The position numbers and the translations under genes were made by a program. Shown here one piece after another: positions 53,968-62,754 of a stretch of 64,000 bases of DNA (the first letter of the stretch is position 1; the number at the start of each line of letters is the position of its first letter). The stretch is from Coralloluteibacterium thermophilum (GTDB lineage Bacteria; Pseudomonadota; Gammaproteobacteria; Xanthomonadales; Xanthomonadaceae), in NCBI RefSeq assembly GCF_042654365.1, contig NZ_JBHSGG010000023.1, positions 73,163-137,162 on the forward strand. Direction: 5' to 3'. The notes beneath the pieces were generated by a model that was not told the origin of the DNA, did no database searches, and worked only from the letters and a program-made list of their open reading frames with translations.

Positions 53968-56157
53968 ATGGGCGCCGTCCGCGCCCGTTCCGGCGCGCTC
54001 CGCAGCCGTCTCGCCGTGCTGCTGGCCCTGCTCGCGACGCTGGCCTGCACGGCGATCGCCCACGCCGAGGACGGCTACGACCTGTGGCTGCGCTACCCAC
54101 CGCTGGACGCCCGGCAGGCGCCGGTGCTGCGCGCGCACGCGGCCGAGCTCGTGGCGCCCGCGTCCACGCCGACCCAGCGCGCGCTGCGCGACGAACTGCT
54201 CCGCGGCCTCGGCGGCCTGCTCGGCGGCGCGCCGGCGTTGGCCGATGCGCCGCGTCGCGACGGCGCGCTGGTGGTCGGCACGCCGGCGTCCTCGCCGGTG
54301 GTCGCCGGGCTCGGGCTCGATCTCGCCGACCTGGGCGAGGAGGGCTACCTCATCCGCAGCGTGCGCATCGGCGGCCACCGCGCCACCGTGGTCGCCGCGA
54401 ACGACGACATCGGCGCGCTCTACGGTGCCTTCCACTTCCTGCGCCTGGCGCAGACCGGCGCGCCGCTCGACGCCCTCGACCTGCGCGAGGCGCCGCGCCT
54501 GGCGCTGCGCGTGCTGAACCACTGGGACAACCTCGACCGCTACGTCGAGCGCGGCTATGCCGGCCAGTCGATCTGGGACTGGCACCGCCTGCCGGACTGG
54601 CGCGACCCGCGCTACACCGACTACGCGCGCGCCAATGCGTCGATCGGCATCAACGGCACCGTGCTCAACAACGTCAACGCCAACGCCCAGGTGCTCACGC
54701 CGATGTACCTGGAGAAGGTCGCCGCGCTGGCGGACGTGATGCGGCCCTACGGCATCCGCGTCTACCTGAGCGCGCGCTTCAGCGCGCCGATCGAGATCGG
54801 CGGGCTCGCCACCGCCGATCCGCTGGATCCCGCCGTGCAGCGCTGGTGGAAGGACAAGGCCGACGAGATCTACCGCACCATCCCCGACTTCGGCGGCTTC
54901 CTGGTCAAGGCGAATTCCGAGGGCCAGCCGGGCCCGCAGGACTACGGCCGCAGCCATGCCGACGGCGCCAACCTGCTCGCCGACGCGCTGGCGCCGCACG
55001 GCGGCGTGGTGATGTGGCGCGCCTTCGTCTACTCCGAGGAGGAGCCGGACGACCGCCACAAGCAGGCCTACAACGAGTTCGTGCCGCACGACGGCGCGTT
55101 CCGCGACAACGTGATGGTGCAGGTCAAGAACGGCGCCATCGACTTCCAGCCGCGCGAGCCCTTCCATCCGCTGTTCGGCGCCATGCCGCGCACGCCGCTG
55201 ATGATGGAGTTCCAGATCACCAAGGAGTACCTGGGCTTCTCCACGCACCTGGCCTATCTCGGCGCGCTGTACGAGGAGGTGCTCGACGCCGACACCCACG
55301 TGCAGGGCGCAGGTTCGACGGTGGCGCGCGTCCTCGACGGCTCGCTGCACGGCCACGCGCTGACCGGCATGGCCGGCGTCGCCAACATCGGAAGCGACCG
55401 CAACTGGAGCGGCTCGCACTTCGACCAGGCCAACTGGTACGCCTACGGCCGGCTCGCCTGGGATCCCGGCGCGCGCGCCCGAGACATCGCCGCGGACTGG
55501 GTGCGCATGACCTTCTCGACCGCCCCGGCGTTCGTCGCGCCGGTGGTGGACATGATGATGGCCTCGCACCAGGCGGTGGTGGACTACATGACCCCGCTGG
55601 GCCTGCACCACCTGATGGGGCGCGGCCACCACTACGGCCCGGCGCCGTGGGTCGAGGGCGGCCCGCGCGCGGACTGGACCTCGGTGTACTACCACCGCGC
55701 CACCGCCGAGGGCATCGGCTTCGACCGCACCGCCACCGGCAGCGACGCCGTGGCGCAGTACGCACCGGCGGTGGCCGAGGTGTTCGGCGACGTGACGCGC
55801 GTGCCCGAGGACTTCCTGCTGTGGTTCCACCACGTGCCCTGGGACTACCGCACGCAGTCCGGGCGTCCGCTGTGGGACGAGCTGGTCCACCGCTACACGC
55901 GCGGCGTGGATGCGGTGCGCGGCATGCGCGCGACCTGGGACGGCCTGGCCTCCTACGTGGACGCCGCGCGCCACGCCCAGGTCGCGACCTTCCTCGGCAT
56001 CCAGGAGAAGGAGGCGCAGTGGTGGCGCGACGCCAGCATCGCCTACTTCCAGACCTTCTCCGGCCGGCCCCTGCCCGAGGGCTACGCCGCGCCGGCGCAG
56101 ACGCTGGAGTACTACCAGGCGCTCGAGTTCCCGCACGCGCCGGGAGACACCCGGTGA
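53968..56157 (+). CDS. aguA: GH67 alpha-glucuronidase
   Basis: 729 residues from MGAVRARSG, preceded by GAAGG at 8 bases; a signal peptide (LAVLLALLATLACTAIAHA) follows. The body is classical GH67: RVLNHWDNLDRYVERGYAG, the barrel segment VKANSEGQPGPQDYGRSHADG containing a catalytic acid residue, and FQITKEYLGFSTHLAYLG. It cuts 4-O-methylglucuronic acid from the non-reducing end of glucuronoxylan oligosaccharides, probably in the periplasm. It leads an overlapping run with the esterase and mannonate dehydratase genes. A XylR box is 55 bp upstream. Confidence 0.96.
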   Translation: MGAVRARSGALRSRLAVLLALLATLACTAIAHAEDGYDLWLRYPPLDARQAPVLRAHAAELVAPASTPTQRALRDELLRGLGGLLGGAPALADAPRRDGALVVGTPASSPVVAGLGLDLADLGEEGYLIRSVRIGGHRATVVAANDDIGALYGAFHFLRLAQTGAPLDALDLREAPRLALRVLNHWDNLDRYVERGYAGQSIWDWHRLPDWRDPRYTDYARANASIGINGTVLNNVNANAQVLTPMYLEKVAALADVMRPYGIRVYLSARFSAPIEIGGLATADPLDPAVQRWWKDKADEIYRTIPDFGGFLVKANSEGQPGPQDYGRSHADGANLLADALAPHGGVVMWRAFVYSEEEPDDRHKQAYNEFVPHDGAFRDNVMVQVKNGAIDFQPREPFHPLFGAMPRTPLMMEFQITKEYLGFSTHLAYLGALYEEVLDADTHVQGAGSTVARVLDGSLHGHALTGMAGVANIGSDRNWSGSHFDQANWYAYGRLAWDPGARARDIAADWVRMTFSTAPAFVAPVVDMMMASHQAVVDYMTPLGLHHLMGRGHHYGPAPWVEGGPRADWTSVYYHRATAEGIGFDRTATGSDAVAQYAPAVAEVFGDVTRVPEDFLLWFHHVPWDYRTQSGRPLWDELVHRYTRGVDAVRGMRATWDGLASYVDAARHAQVATFLGIQEKEAQWWRDASIAYFQTFSGRPLPEGYAAPAQTLEYYQALEFPHAPGDTR

Positions 56158-58154
56158 CGCGCGCGAAGGTCCTGCGCGCCGCGGTGCTCGCGGCGGTGCT
56201 GGCCGCCGTCGCGCCGCATCCCGACGCGCACGCGGCGGAGCCGGCGTTCGCGCTGCACGCGCTGTTCCGGGACGGCGCCGTCCTGCAGCGCGACCGCCCG
56301 CTGCGTGTATGGGGCGAGGCGCCCGCCGGCGAGCGCGTGCAGGTCGCCGTCGCGGGACGCAGCGCCAGCGCGCGCGCCGGTGCCGACGGCCGCTGGGAGG
56401 CGGAACTGCCGGCGCTGCCGACAGGCGGTCCCTACACCCTGACCGCCCGCGCGGGGGAGGCCGTGCTGTCGGTCGAGGACGTGCTGGTCGGCGACGTGTG
56501 GCTGTGCTCCGGCCAGTCCAACATGGAGCTGCAGGTCCACCGCACGCTGGATGCGCGCGCCGAGATCGCCGGCGCCGACAACCCGCGCATCCGCCTGCTG
56601 ACCGTGCCCCAGACAGGCAGCCCGGTGCCGCGTGCCGGTTTCGGCGGCGAGGTGCGCTGGCAGCCGGTGACGCCGGACACCGTCCGCGACTTCTCGGCGG
56701 CCTGCTACTACTTCGCGCGCGAGCTGCAGGCCGTGCACGACGTGCCGATGGGACTGGTCGCCGCGGCCTGGGGCGGCTCCCGCATCCAGGCCTGGATGAG
56801 CGCCGAGGCGCTGCGTGCGGTCGGCGGCCACGACGAGGCACTGGACGTGCTCGCCCTGTACGCGGGGGATCCGGTCGCCGCGGTGGGGCGCTGGGGCGAG
56901 ACCTGGGCGCGCTGGTGGGCGGAACGCCCCGGGCTGCCGGATGGCGACCGCCCCTGGGAGCCCGGCCACGGCGCCGGTGGCTGGCGCGCTGCGCCGCCGC
57001 AGCTCGGCGCCTGGGAGCGCTGGGGCGTGCCGGAGCTCGCCGACTTCGACGGCATGGTCTGGTACCGCACCACGGTCGAACTGAGCGCGGCGCAGGCCGC
57101 GCAGGACGCGGCGCTGCTGCTGGGCCCTGCCGACGAGGTGGACATGACCTGGGTCAACGGTCGCGCCGTCGGCAGCACCTACGGCGCGGGGGCGCCGCGC
57201 GAATACCCGCTGCCGGCGGGCCTGCTGCGCGCCGGCGCCAACACCGTCGTGGTCAACGTGCTCGACACCTACCGCGACGGCGGACTCGCCGGTCCCGCCT
57301 CGTTGCACGCGCTGCGCCTCGCTGACGGCAGCCGCGTGCCGCTGGACGGCGGCTGGCAGTGGCGCCAGGTACCGGTCGCCTACGGTTCGCCGCCGCGCGC
57401 CCCCTGGCAGTCGGCGGCAGGCACCTCGACCCTGCACAACGGCATGATCGCGCCGCTCGGCCGCATGCCCCTGCGCGGGGCACTGTGGTACCAGGGCGAG
57501 TCCAACACCTTCGAGGCCGACCGCTACGCGGGCCTGCTGCGCGGGCTGCGCAGCGACTGGCGCGCGCGCTTCGGGCAGGACCTGCCGTTCCTGGTCGTGC
57601 AGCTGGCCAACTACGGCGCGGCGCCGACCACGCCCGGCGAGAGTGACTGGGCGGCGCTGCGCGAGGCCCAGCGCAGGGTGGCGGCCGACGACGCGCACAG
57701 CGCCCTGGCCGTGGCCATCGACATCGGCGACCGCTACGACATCCATCCGACCAACAAGCAGGAGGTCGGGCGCCGGCTCGCCCGCGCCGCGCGCGCGGCC
57801 GCCTTCGGCGAAGCCCTGCCGCCGACCGGACCCGTGGCCGTCGCCGCGTACCGCGAGGGCGGGGCGGTGGTGGTGGCCTTCGAGGACGTGACCGACGGCC
57901 TCGTCGCCTACGGCGCGGACGCGGCCATCGGCGTCGAGCTGTGCGGCGACGCGACTGGCTCCTGTCGCTATGCGCAGGCACGGGCGCATGGCGACCGCGT
58001 GGTCGTCGAGGGCCCGGGCGCCGCCACCGCCACGCGCGTGCGCCATGCCTGGGCCGACAGCCCCCTGGTGAACCTGTTCGACCGCGCGGGCCTGCCCGCC
58101 GGTCCCTTCGAACTGCCGGTACGGCCGGCACCCTCCGACGAGTCCGCCCGATGA
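56154..58154 (+). CDS. Sialate O-acetylesterase-type exported carbohydrate esterase
   Basis: A GTG start overlapping the GH67 stop gives 666 residues with a signal peptide. The SGNH fold has the nucleophile Ser122 in CSGQSNMEL and the Asp529/His531 pair in DIHPTNK, with GLVAAAWGGSRIQAWMS between. A jelly-roll insert (about 300-400, WYRTTVELSAAQAAQDAALLLGPADEVDMTWVNG by position) is what CE20-type esterases carry. Within this operon it most likely removes acetyl groups from xylan oligosaccharides so that GH67 and xylosidases can act. Confidence 0.9.
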   Translation: MTRAKVLRAAVLAAVLAAVAPHPDAHAAEPAFALHALFRDGAVLQRDRPLRVWGEAPAGERVQVAVAGRSASARAGADGRWEAELPALPTGGPYTLTARAGEAVLSVEDVLVGDVWLCSGQSNMELQVHRTLDARAEIAGADNPRIRLLTVPQTGSPVPRAGFGGEVRWQPVTPDTVRDFSAACYYFARELQAVHDVPMGLVAAAWGGSRIQAWMSAEALRAVGGHDEALDVLALYAGDPVAAVGRWGETWARWWAERPGLPDGDRPWEPGHGAGGWRAAPPQLGAWERWGVPELADFDGMVWYRTTVELSAAQAAQDAALLLGPADEVDMTWVNGRAVGSTYGAGAPREYPLPAGLLRAGANTVVVNVLDTYRDGGLAGPASLHALRLADGSRVPLDGGWQWRQVPVAYGSPPRAPWQSAAGTSTLHNGMIAPLGRMPLRGALWYQGESNTFEADRYAGLLRGLRSDWRARFGQDLPFLVVQLANYGAAPTTPGESDWAALREAQRRVAADDAHSALAVAIDIGDRYDIHPTNKQEVGRRLARAARAAAFGEALPPTGPVAVAAYREGGAVVVAFEDVTDGLVAYGADAAIGVELCGDATGSCRYAQARAHGDRVVVEGPGAATATRVRHAWADSPLVNLFDRAGLPAGPFELPVRPAPSDESAR

Positions 58155-59410
58155 ACACGCCTTCTCCGTCCGAATCCGCCCGGCCCGGCTCGCACCGCGA
58201 TCGCGAGATCGTGGAGGCCCGCGTCATCGTCACCTGCCCGGGGCGCAACTTCGTCACCCTGAAGATCGTCACCCGCTCCGGCGTGTACGGCCTCGGCGAC
58301 GCGACGCTCAACGGCCGCGAGCTGGCGGTGGCGAGCTATCTCCAGGACCACGTGGTGCCGAACCTGATCGGCCGCGACGCCGGCCGCATCGAGGACGTCT
58401 GGCAGTTCCTCTACCGCGGCGCCTACTGGCGGCGCGGGCCGGTGACGATGAGCGCCATCGCCGCGGTGGACGTGGCGCTCTGGGACATCCTCGGCAAGAT
58501 GGCCGGGCTGCCGCTGTACCGGCTACTGGGCGGCCGCTCGCGCGAGGGCGCCCTGGTCTACGCGCACGCGAACGGGCGCGACATCGGCGAGGCCAGCGAC
58601 GAGGTCGGCAAGTACATCGAGAAGGGCTTCCTGGCCGTGCGCGCGCAGTGCGGCGTGCCGGGGGTGAAGAAGGCCTACGGCATCGCCTCCGGCGGCAGGC
58701 CCTACGAGCCGGCCGAGAGCGAACTGCCGGCCGAGACGGTGTGGAACACGCCGCGCTACCTGGAGACCGTGCCCCGCCTGTTCGAGCGGCTGCGCGCCGA
58801 CCACGGCAACGGCGTCGAGCTGCTGCACGACGTGCACCACCGGCTCACGCCCATCGAGGCCGCGCGCCTGGGGCGCGACCTGGAGCCCCATCGCCTGTTC
58901 TGGATGGAGGACGCCACGCCAGCGGAGAACCAGACGTCGTTCGAGATCGTCCGCCGGCACACGGTGACGCCGCTGGCGGTGGGCGAGGTGTTCAACTCGA
59001 TCTGGGACTGCAAGCACCTGATCGAGAACCAGCTGATCGACTACATCCGCACCACCATCGTGCACGGCGGCGGCATCACCCACATCCGCCGGCTGGCCGA
59101 CTTCGCCGGCCTGCACCAGGTGCGCACCGGCTTCCACGGCGCCACCGACCTGTCGCCGGTGACGATGGGCGCGGCCCTGCACTTCGACACCTGGGTGCCG
59201 AACTTCGGCATCCAGGAGTACATGTTCCACGCCGAGGAGACCGATGCCGTGTTCCCGCACGACTACGCCTTCCGCGACGGCCGCCTGCACGTCGGCGACA
59301 CCCCCGGCCACGGCGTGGACATCGACGAGGCGCTGGCCGCGAAGTACCCGTACGCGCCGAAGCAGCTCCCCGTCGCCCGTCTCGAGGACGGCTCGATGTG
59401 GGACTGGTGA
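58151..59410 (+). CDS. manD: D-mannonate dehydratase, enolase superfamily (ManD)
   Basis: 419 residues. The magnesium ligands Asp227, Glu253 and Glu279 (in HDVHH, MEDATPAENQ, AVGEVFNS) have the spacing of known ManD enzymes, with GFHGATDLSPVTMGAA carrying the distal His. It dehydrates D-mannonate to 2-keto-3-deoxygluconate. Here it replaces UxuA, the non-homologous TIM-barrel enzyme of enteric bacteria. Its ATG overlaps the esterase stop by 4 bp, so GH67, esterase and ManD form one translationally coupled unit. Confidence 0.93.
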   Translation: MNTPSPSESARPGSHRDREIVEARVIVTCPGRNFVTLKIVTRSGVYGLGDATLNGRELAVASYLQDHVVPNLIGRDAGRIEDVWQFLYRGAYWRRGPVTMSAIAAVDVALWDILGKMAGLPLYRLLGGRSREGALVYAHANGRDIGEASDEVGKYIEKGFLAVRAQCGVPGVKKAYGIASGGRPYEPAESELPAETVWNTPRYLETVPRLFERLRADHGNGVELLHDVHHRLTPIEAARLGRDLEPHRLFWMEDATPAENQTSFEIVRRHTVTPLAVGEVFNSIWDCKHLIENQLIDYIRTTIVHGGGITHIRRLADFAGLHQVRTGFHGATDLSPVTMGAALHFDTWVPNFGIQEYMFHAEETDAVFPHDYAFRDGRLHVGDTPGHGVDIDEALAAKYPYAPKQLPVARLEDGSMWDW

Positions 59411-59468
59411 CCGCTCGCCGCTTCCGCCCCGCCCGAAGGGCGGGCAGCCCGACCCTTCCGACCTTCCC

Positions 59469-60941
59469 ATGACCGACGCCCGCCGTCTCTCCGACGCCAC
59501 CCTCGCCGACCTGCCGCCCGGCATCGAGCGCCCGCGCTACGACCCCGCCGCCACCCGGATCGGCGTGGTGCACCTGGGGCCGGGCGCCTTCCATCGCGCC
59601 CACCAGGCGGTCTACCTCGACGACCTGCTGGCCGAGGCGCCGGAGTGGGCGGTCTGCGCCGTCTCGCTGCGCAATCCCGACGTGCGCGACGCGCTGCGTC
59701 CGCAGGACGGGCTCTACACGCTGTCGCTCCTGGGCGAGACGCCGCGCCTGCGCGTGATCGGCAGCATCCGCGAGGTGCTCTGCGCGCGCGACGAGCAGGC
59801 CGCGGTGCTCGCGCGCCTCGCGCATCCCGACGTGCGCCTGGTGACCCTCACCATCACCGAGAAGGGCTACTGCCTCGCCGGCGACGGACTCGACCTCGCG
59901 CATCCCGACATCGTCCACGACCTCGCCGCGCCGGCGACGCCGGTCAGCGCCATCGGCTACATCGTCGCCGGCCTGCGCGCGCGGCGCGCCGCGGGGCTGA
60001 AGCCCTACACCGTGCTCAGCTGCGACAACCTCCCGGACAACGGCGGCCGGCTGCGCCGCGCCACGCTGGCGTTCGCCCGGCGCATCGACCCCGGGCTCGC
60101 CGCGTGGATCGAGGCCGAGGCCACGTTCCCGCGCTCGATGGTGGACAGCATCACCCCCGCCACCGACGAGGTCCTGCGCGAGCGCGTGGCTGCCGCGCTG
60201 GGCGTGGAGGACGCCTGGCCGGTGCAGCGCGAGCCCTACGCGCAGTGGGTGGTGGAGGACGCCTTCTGCGACGGACGGCCGCCGTTCGAGCGCGCCGGCG
60301 CGATCCTGAGCGGCGACATCGCCGGCCATGACCGCGCCAAGCTGCGCCTGCTCAACGGGCCGCACTCGGCGCTGGCCTACCTCGGCGCGCTGATGGACAT
60401 CGAGACCGTCGCCGACGCCATGCGCCATCCCGGCCTCGCCACCTTCCTCGAACGCCTGATGCGCGAGGACATCGCCCCGACCCTCGACGCGCCCGCCGGC
60501 TTCGACGCCCAGGCCTACGTCGGCGCCATCCTCGAGCGCTTCCGCAACCCCGCCATCCGCCACCGCCTCGCCCAGATCGCCTGGGACGGCTCGCAGAAGA
60601 TCCCGGTCCGCCTGCTCGGCACCCTCCACGACGCCCTGGCCGCAGGCCGCCCGATCGACCGCCTGTGCCTGCCCGTGGCGGCGTGGATGCACTTCGTGCG
60701 CCGGCAGGCGCGCAACGGCGTGGCGCTGGTGGATCCCATGGCCGACGTGCTCGCGGACATCGGCCGCGGCACGACCGGCCAGGCGCAGGACGACGTGGCG
60801 GCCTTCCTGCGGCTGGACGCGGTGTTCGGGGAGATGGCGGGCGAGCGGCGGTTCGTCGATGCCCTGGTCGTGGCCTATGCGGCGCTGGGTCGTAGGGTGG
60901 AGCGGGCGCTGGCGACCGATTCCGGGCGCGACCTCCGCTGA
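59469..60941 (+). CDS. uxuB: Fructuronate reductase (mannitol dehydrogenase family)
   Basis: The 490-residue long-chain mannitol-dehydrogenase-type protein has the NAD region GVVHLGPGAFHRAHQAVYLDDLL, VLSCDNLPDNGGRLR, the family motif FPRSMVDSITPATD and the catalytic KLRLLNGPHSALAYLG. It reduces D-fructuronate to D-mannonate, the step before ManD. The mannitol-family name is ambiguous on its own, but the operon context strongly favours fructuronate. It is 58 bp after manD, on the same transcript. Confidence 0.92.
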   Translation: MTDARRLSDATLADLPPGIERPRYDPAATRIGVVHLGPGAFHRAHQAVYLDDLLAEAPEWAVCAVSLRNPDVRDALRPQDGLYTLSLLGETPRLRVIGSIREVLCARDEQAAVLARLAHPDVRLVTLTITEKGYCLAGDGLDLAHPDIVHDLAAPATPVSAIGYIVAGLRARRAAGLKPYTVLSCDNLPDNGGRLRRATLAFARRIDPGLAAWIEAEATFPRSMVDSITPATDEVLRERVAAALGVEDAWPVQREPYAQWVVEDAFCDGRPPFERAGAILSGDIAGHDRAKLRLLNGPHSALAYLGALMDIETVADAMRHPGLATFLERLMREDIAPTLDAPAGFDAQAYVGAILERFRNPAIRHRLAQIAWDGSQKIPVRLLGTLHDALAAGRPIDRLCLPVAAWMHFVRRQARNGVALVDPMADVLADIGRGTTGQAQDDVAAFLRLDAVFGEMAGERRFVDALVVAYAALGRRVERALATDSGRDLR

Positions 60942-60969
60942 GGAGCGCGGCGCGCCCGCACGCCGCGGC

Positions 60970-61737
60970 TCAGTGGCAGGCTGCGGGCTCCGTCTCCCGG
61001 GCCGCCGCCAGCGCCACCGCATCCGCGCCCGCCGGGAAATGCAGGCGGCCGCTGGTGTCGTGCACGGCCTCCCAGACCGCCTCGGCCACGTCGGATTCGC
61101 GGGTGGTCGCCACGCCCCGGGTGAGGCCGGCGAAGACGTCCCGGGCGTAGTCCGCGTAGGCCTCGGGAATCAGACCGTGCATGCGCGCCGCGCCGTTGGC
61201 GGCGAAGCGCGTGGTGGGGGCGTAGCCGGGCTCGACCAGCTTCGCCGCCACGCCGAAGGCGCCGAGTTCGTGCGCCAGCGATGCGGTGAAGCCCTCGATG
61301 GCGGTCTTGCTCGCGGTATAGGCCGCCACCAGCGGCATCGGCGCGAGTGCGACGCTGGAGGTCACGTTGACGATGGTTCCGCTGCGGCGCGCCCGGAACC
61401 GGGGGATGACCGCCTGGGTGGTCGCCATCGTGCCGAAGGTGTTGGTCTCGAACACTTCGCGCACGGTGGCCATGGGCGTGGCTTCGAAGGCGCCGAACAG
61501 GCCGATGCCCGCGTTGTTGACCAGCACGTCGATGGGGCCGGCGGCGTCCAGCGCCGCGTCGATGCTCGCGGGCGCCGCGACGTCGAGCGCCAGCACCCGG
61601 CAGCGGTCGGAGGCGGGCAGCAGGTCCGGCCGCGGCGTGCGCATGGTGGCGACGACGTTCCAGCCGCGGGCGAGGAAGTGGCGGGCGGTCTCCAGGCCGT
61701 AGCCGGACGAGCAGCCGGTGATGAGGATGGTCTTCAT
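60970..61737 (-). CDS. SDR family oxidoreductase
   Basis: 255 residues, classical SDR: TILITGCSSGYGLETARHF (NAD(P) site), NNAGIG, catalytic Ser in NVTSSVALAP and YTASK. The substrate is unknown. It diverges from an AraC-type regulator gene across about 95 bp, so the regulator may control it. It is convergent with uxuB, with only 28 bp between the two. Confidence 0.92.
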   Translation of the reverse strand: MKTILITGCSSGYGLETARHFLARGWNVVATMRTPRPDLLPASDRCRVLALDVAAPASIDAALDAAGPIDVLVNNAGIGLFGAFEATPMATVREVFETNTFGTMATTQAVIPRFRARRSGTIVNVTSSVALAPMPLVAAYTASKTAIEGFTASLAHELGAFGVAAKLVEPGYAPTTRFAANGAARMHGLIPEAYADYARDVFAGLTRGVATTRESDVAEAVWEAVHDTSGRLHFPAGADAVALAAARETEPAACH

Positions 61738-61832
61738 GGGGGCTCCGTGGTGTTTGCTCCGCGGGAGACGATAGGCGAGCATCGCCGGACCATCTGCGCG
61801 GATGCGTCCGCATTTCTTCTTCGAGCGTCCAG

Positions 61833-62750
61833 ATGAGCGACCCCCTCTCCGACGTGGTCCGCCTGCTCCGGCCGCGCGCGGTGTTCTCCAAGGGCATCAG
61901 CGGCGCCGGCCGCTGGGCGGTGCGCTACTCGGACTTCGGCGCCCCGAGCTTCTGCGCCGTGCTCGAGGGCGCCTGCCGGCTGGCGGTGGACGGCCACCCG
62001 GTGCTGACGCTGGAGGCGGGGGACTTCCTGCTGCTGCCCGCCACGCCGGGCTTCACGATGTCCGGCTTCGAGGACGCCGCACCGAAGCACGTCGATCCCA
62101 GGCTCGCGCCCGCGCCGGTGGGGGAAGTCCGGCACGGCAGGCAGGACGGCCCGGCGGACGTGCGCCTGCTTGGCGGCGCCTTCCGCTTCGACTCGCCGGA
62201 CCCGGCGCTGCTCGTCGCGTTGCTGCCGGCCGTGCTGCACGTGCGCGGGGTGGAACGGCTCTCGCGCCTGGTCGGGATGGTCGGCGAGGAGTCCGCCGCG
62301 GAGCGGCCGGGGCGCGATCTCGTGCTGGCGCGCCTGGTGGAGCTGCTCTTGATCGAGGCGCTGCGCGCGCGCCCGACCCAGGATGCGCCGCGCGGCCTGC
62401 TGCGGGGGCTTGCCGACCCGCGCCTCGCGCTGGCCCTGCACCGGATGCACCGCGACCTCGCGCACCCGTGGACGGTGGCGGAGCTCGCGCGGGTGGCCGC
62501 GCTGTCGCGCTCGTCCTTCTTCGCCCGCTTCGCCCGCACGCTCGGCATGCCGCCGATGGAATATCTGCTCGCCTGGCGCATGGCCGTCGCCCGCGACCTG
62601 CTGCGCCATCACGACCTCGCCGTGGGCGAGGTCGCGGCGCGGGTCGGCTACAGCTCGGCGAGCACCTTCAGCACCGCCTTCGGGCGGGTCGTGGGCATGG
62701 CACCGGGCCGCTTCGCCAGGAACGCCGCGGTCGCGGAGGCGGTCGGCTGA
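61833..62750 (+). CDS. AraC family regulator with cupin sensor domain
   Basis: 305 residues. The N-terminal cupin_6-type domain (about 1-180) has GRWAVRYSDFGAPSFCAVLEG and LEAGDFLLLPATPGF. The C-terminal AraC HTH pair (about 200-300) has LARVAALSRSSFFARFARTLGMPPMEYLLAWRM and VAARVGYSSASTFSTAFGRVVGMAPGRF. In this group such genes usually control the divergent oxidoreductase, here the SDR. The effector is unknown. Confidence 0.93.
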   Translation: MSDPLSDVVRLLRPRAVFSKGISGAGRWAVRYSDFGAPSFCAVLEGACRLAVDGHPVLTLEAGDFLLLPATPGFTMSGFEDAAPKHVDPRLAPAPVGEVRHGRQDGPADVRLLGGAFRFDSPDPALLVALLPAVLHVRGVERLSRLVGMVGEESAAERPGRDLVLARLVELLLIEALRARPTQDAPRGLLRGLADPRLALALHRMHRDLAHPWTVAELARVAALSRSSFFARFARTLGMPPMEYLLAWRMAVARDLLRHHDLAVGEVAARVGYSSASTFSTAFGRVVGMAPGRFARNAAVAEAVG

Positions 62751-62754
62751 CCCC

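Noticed and set aside
53643..56153. Open frame fused upstream of the esterase gene
   Set aside because: It is the out-of-frame shadow of the GH67 gene. The GTG at 56154 overlaps the GH67 stop and is followed by a signal peptide.
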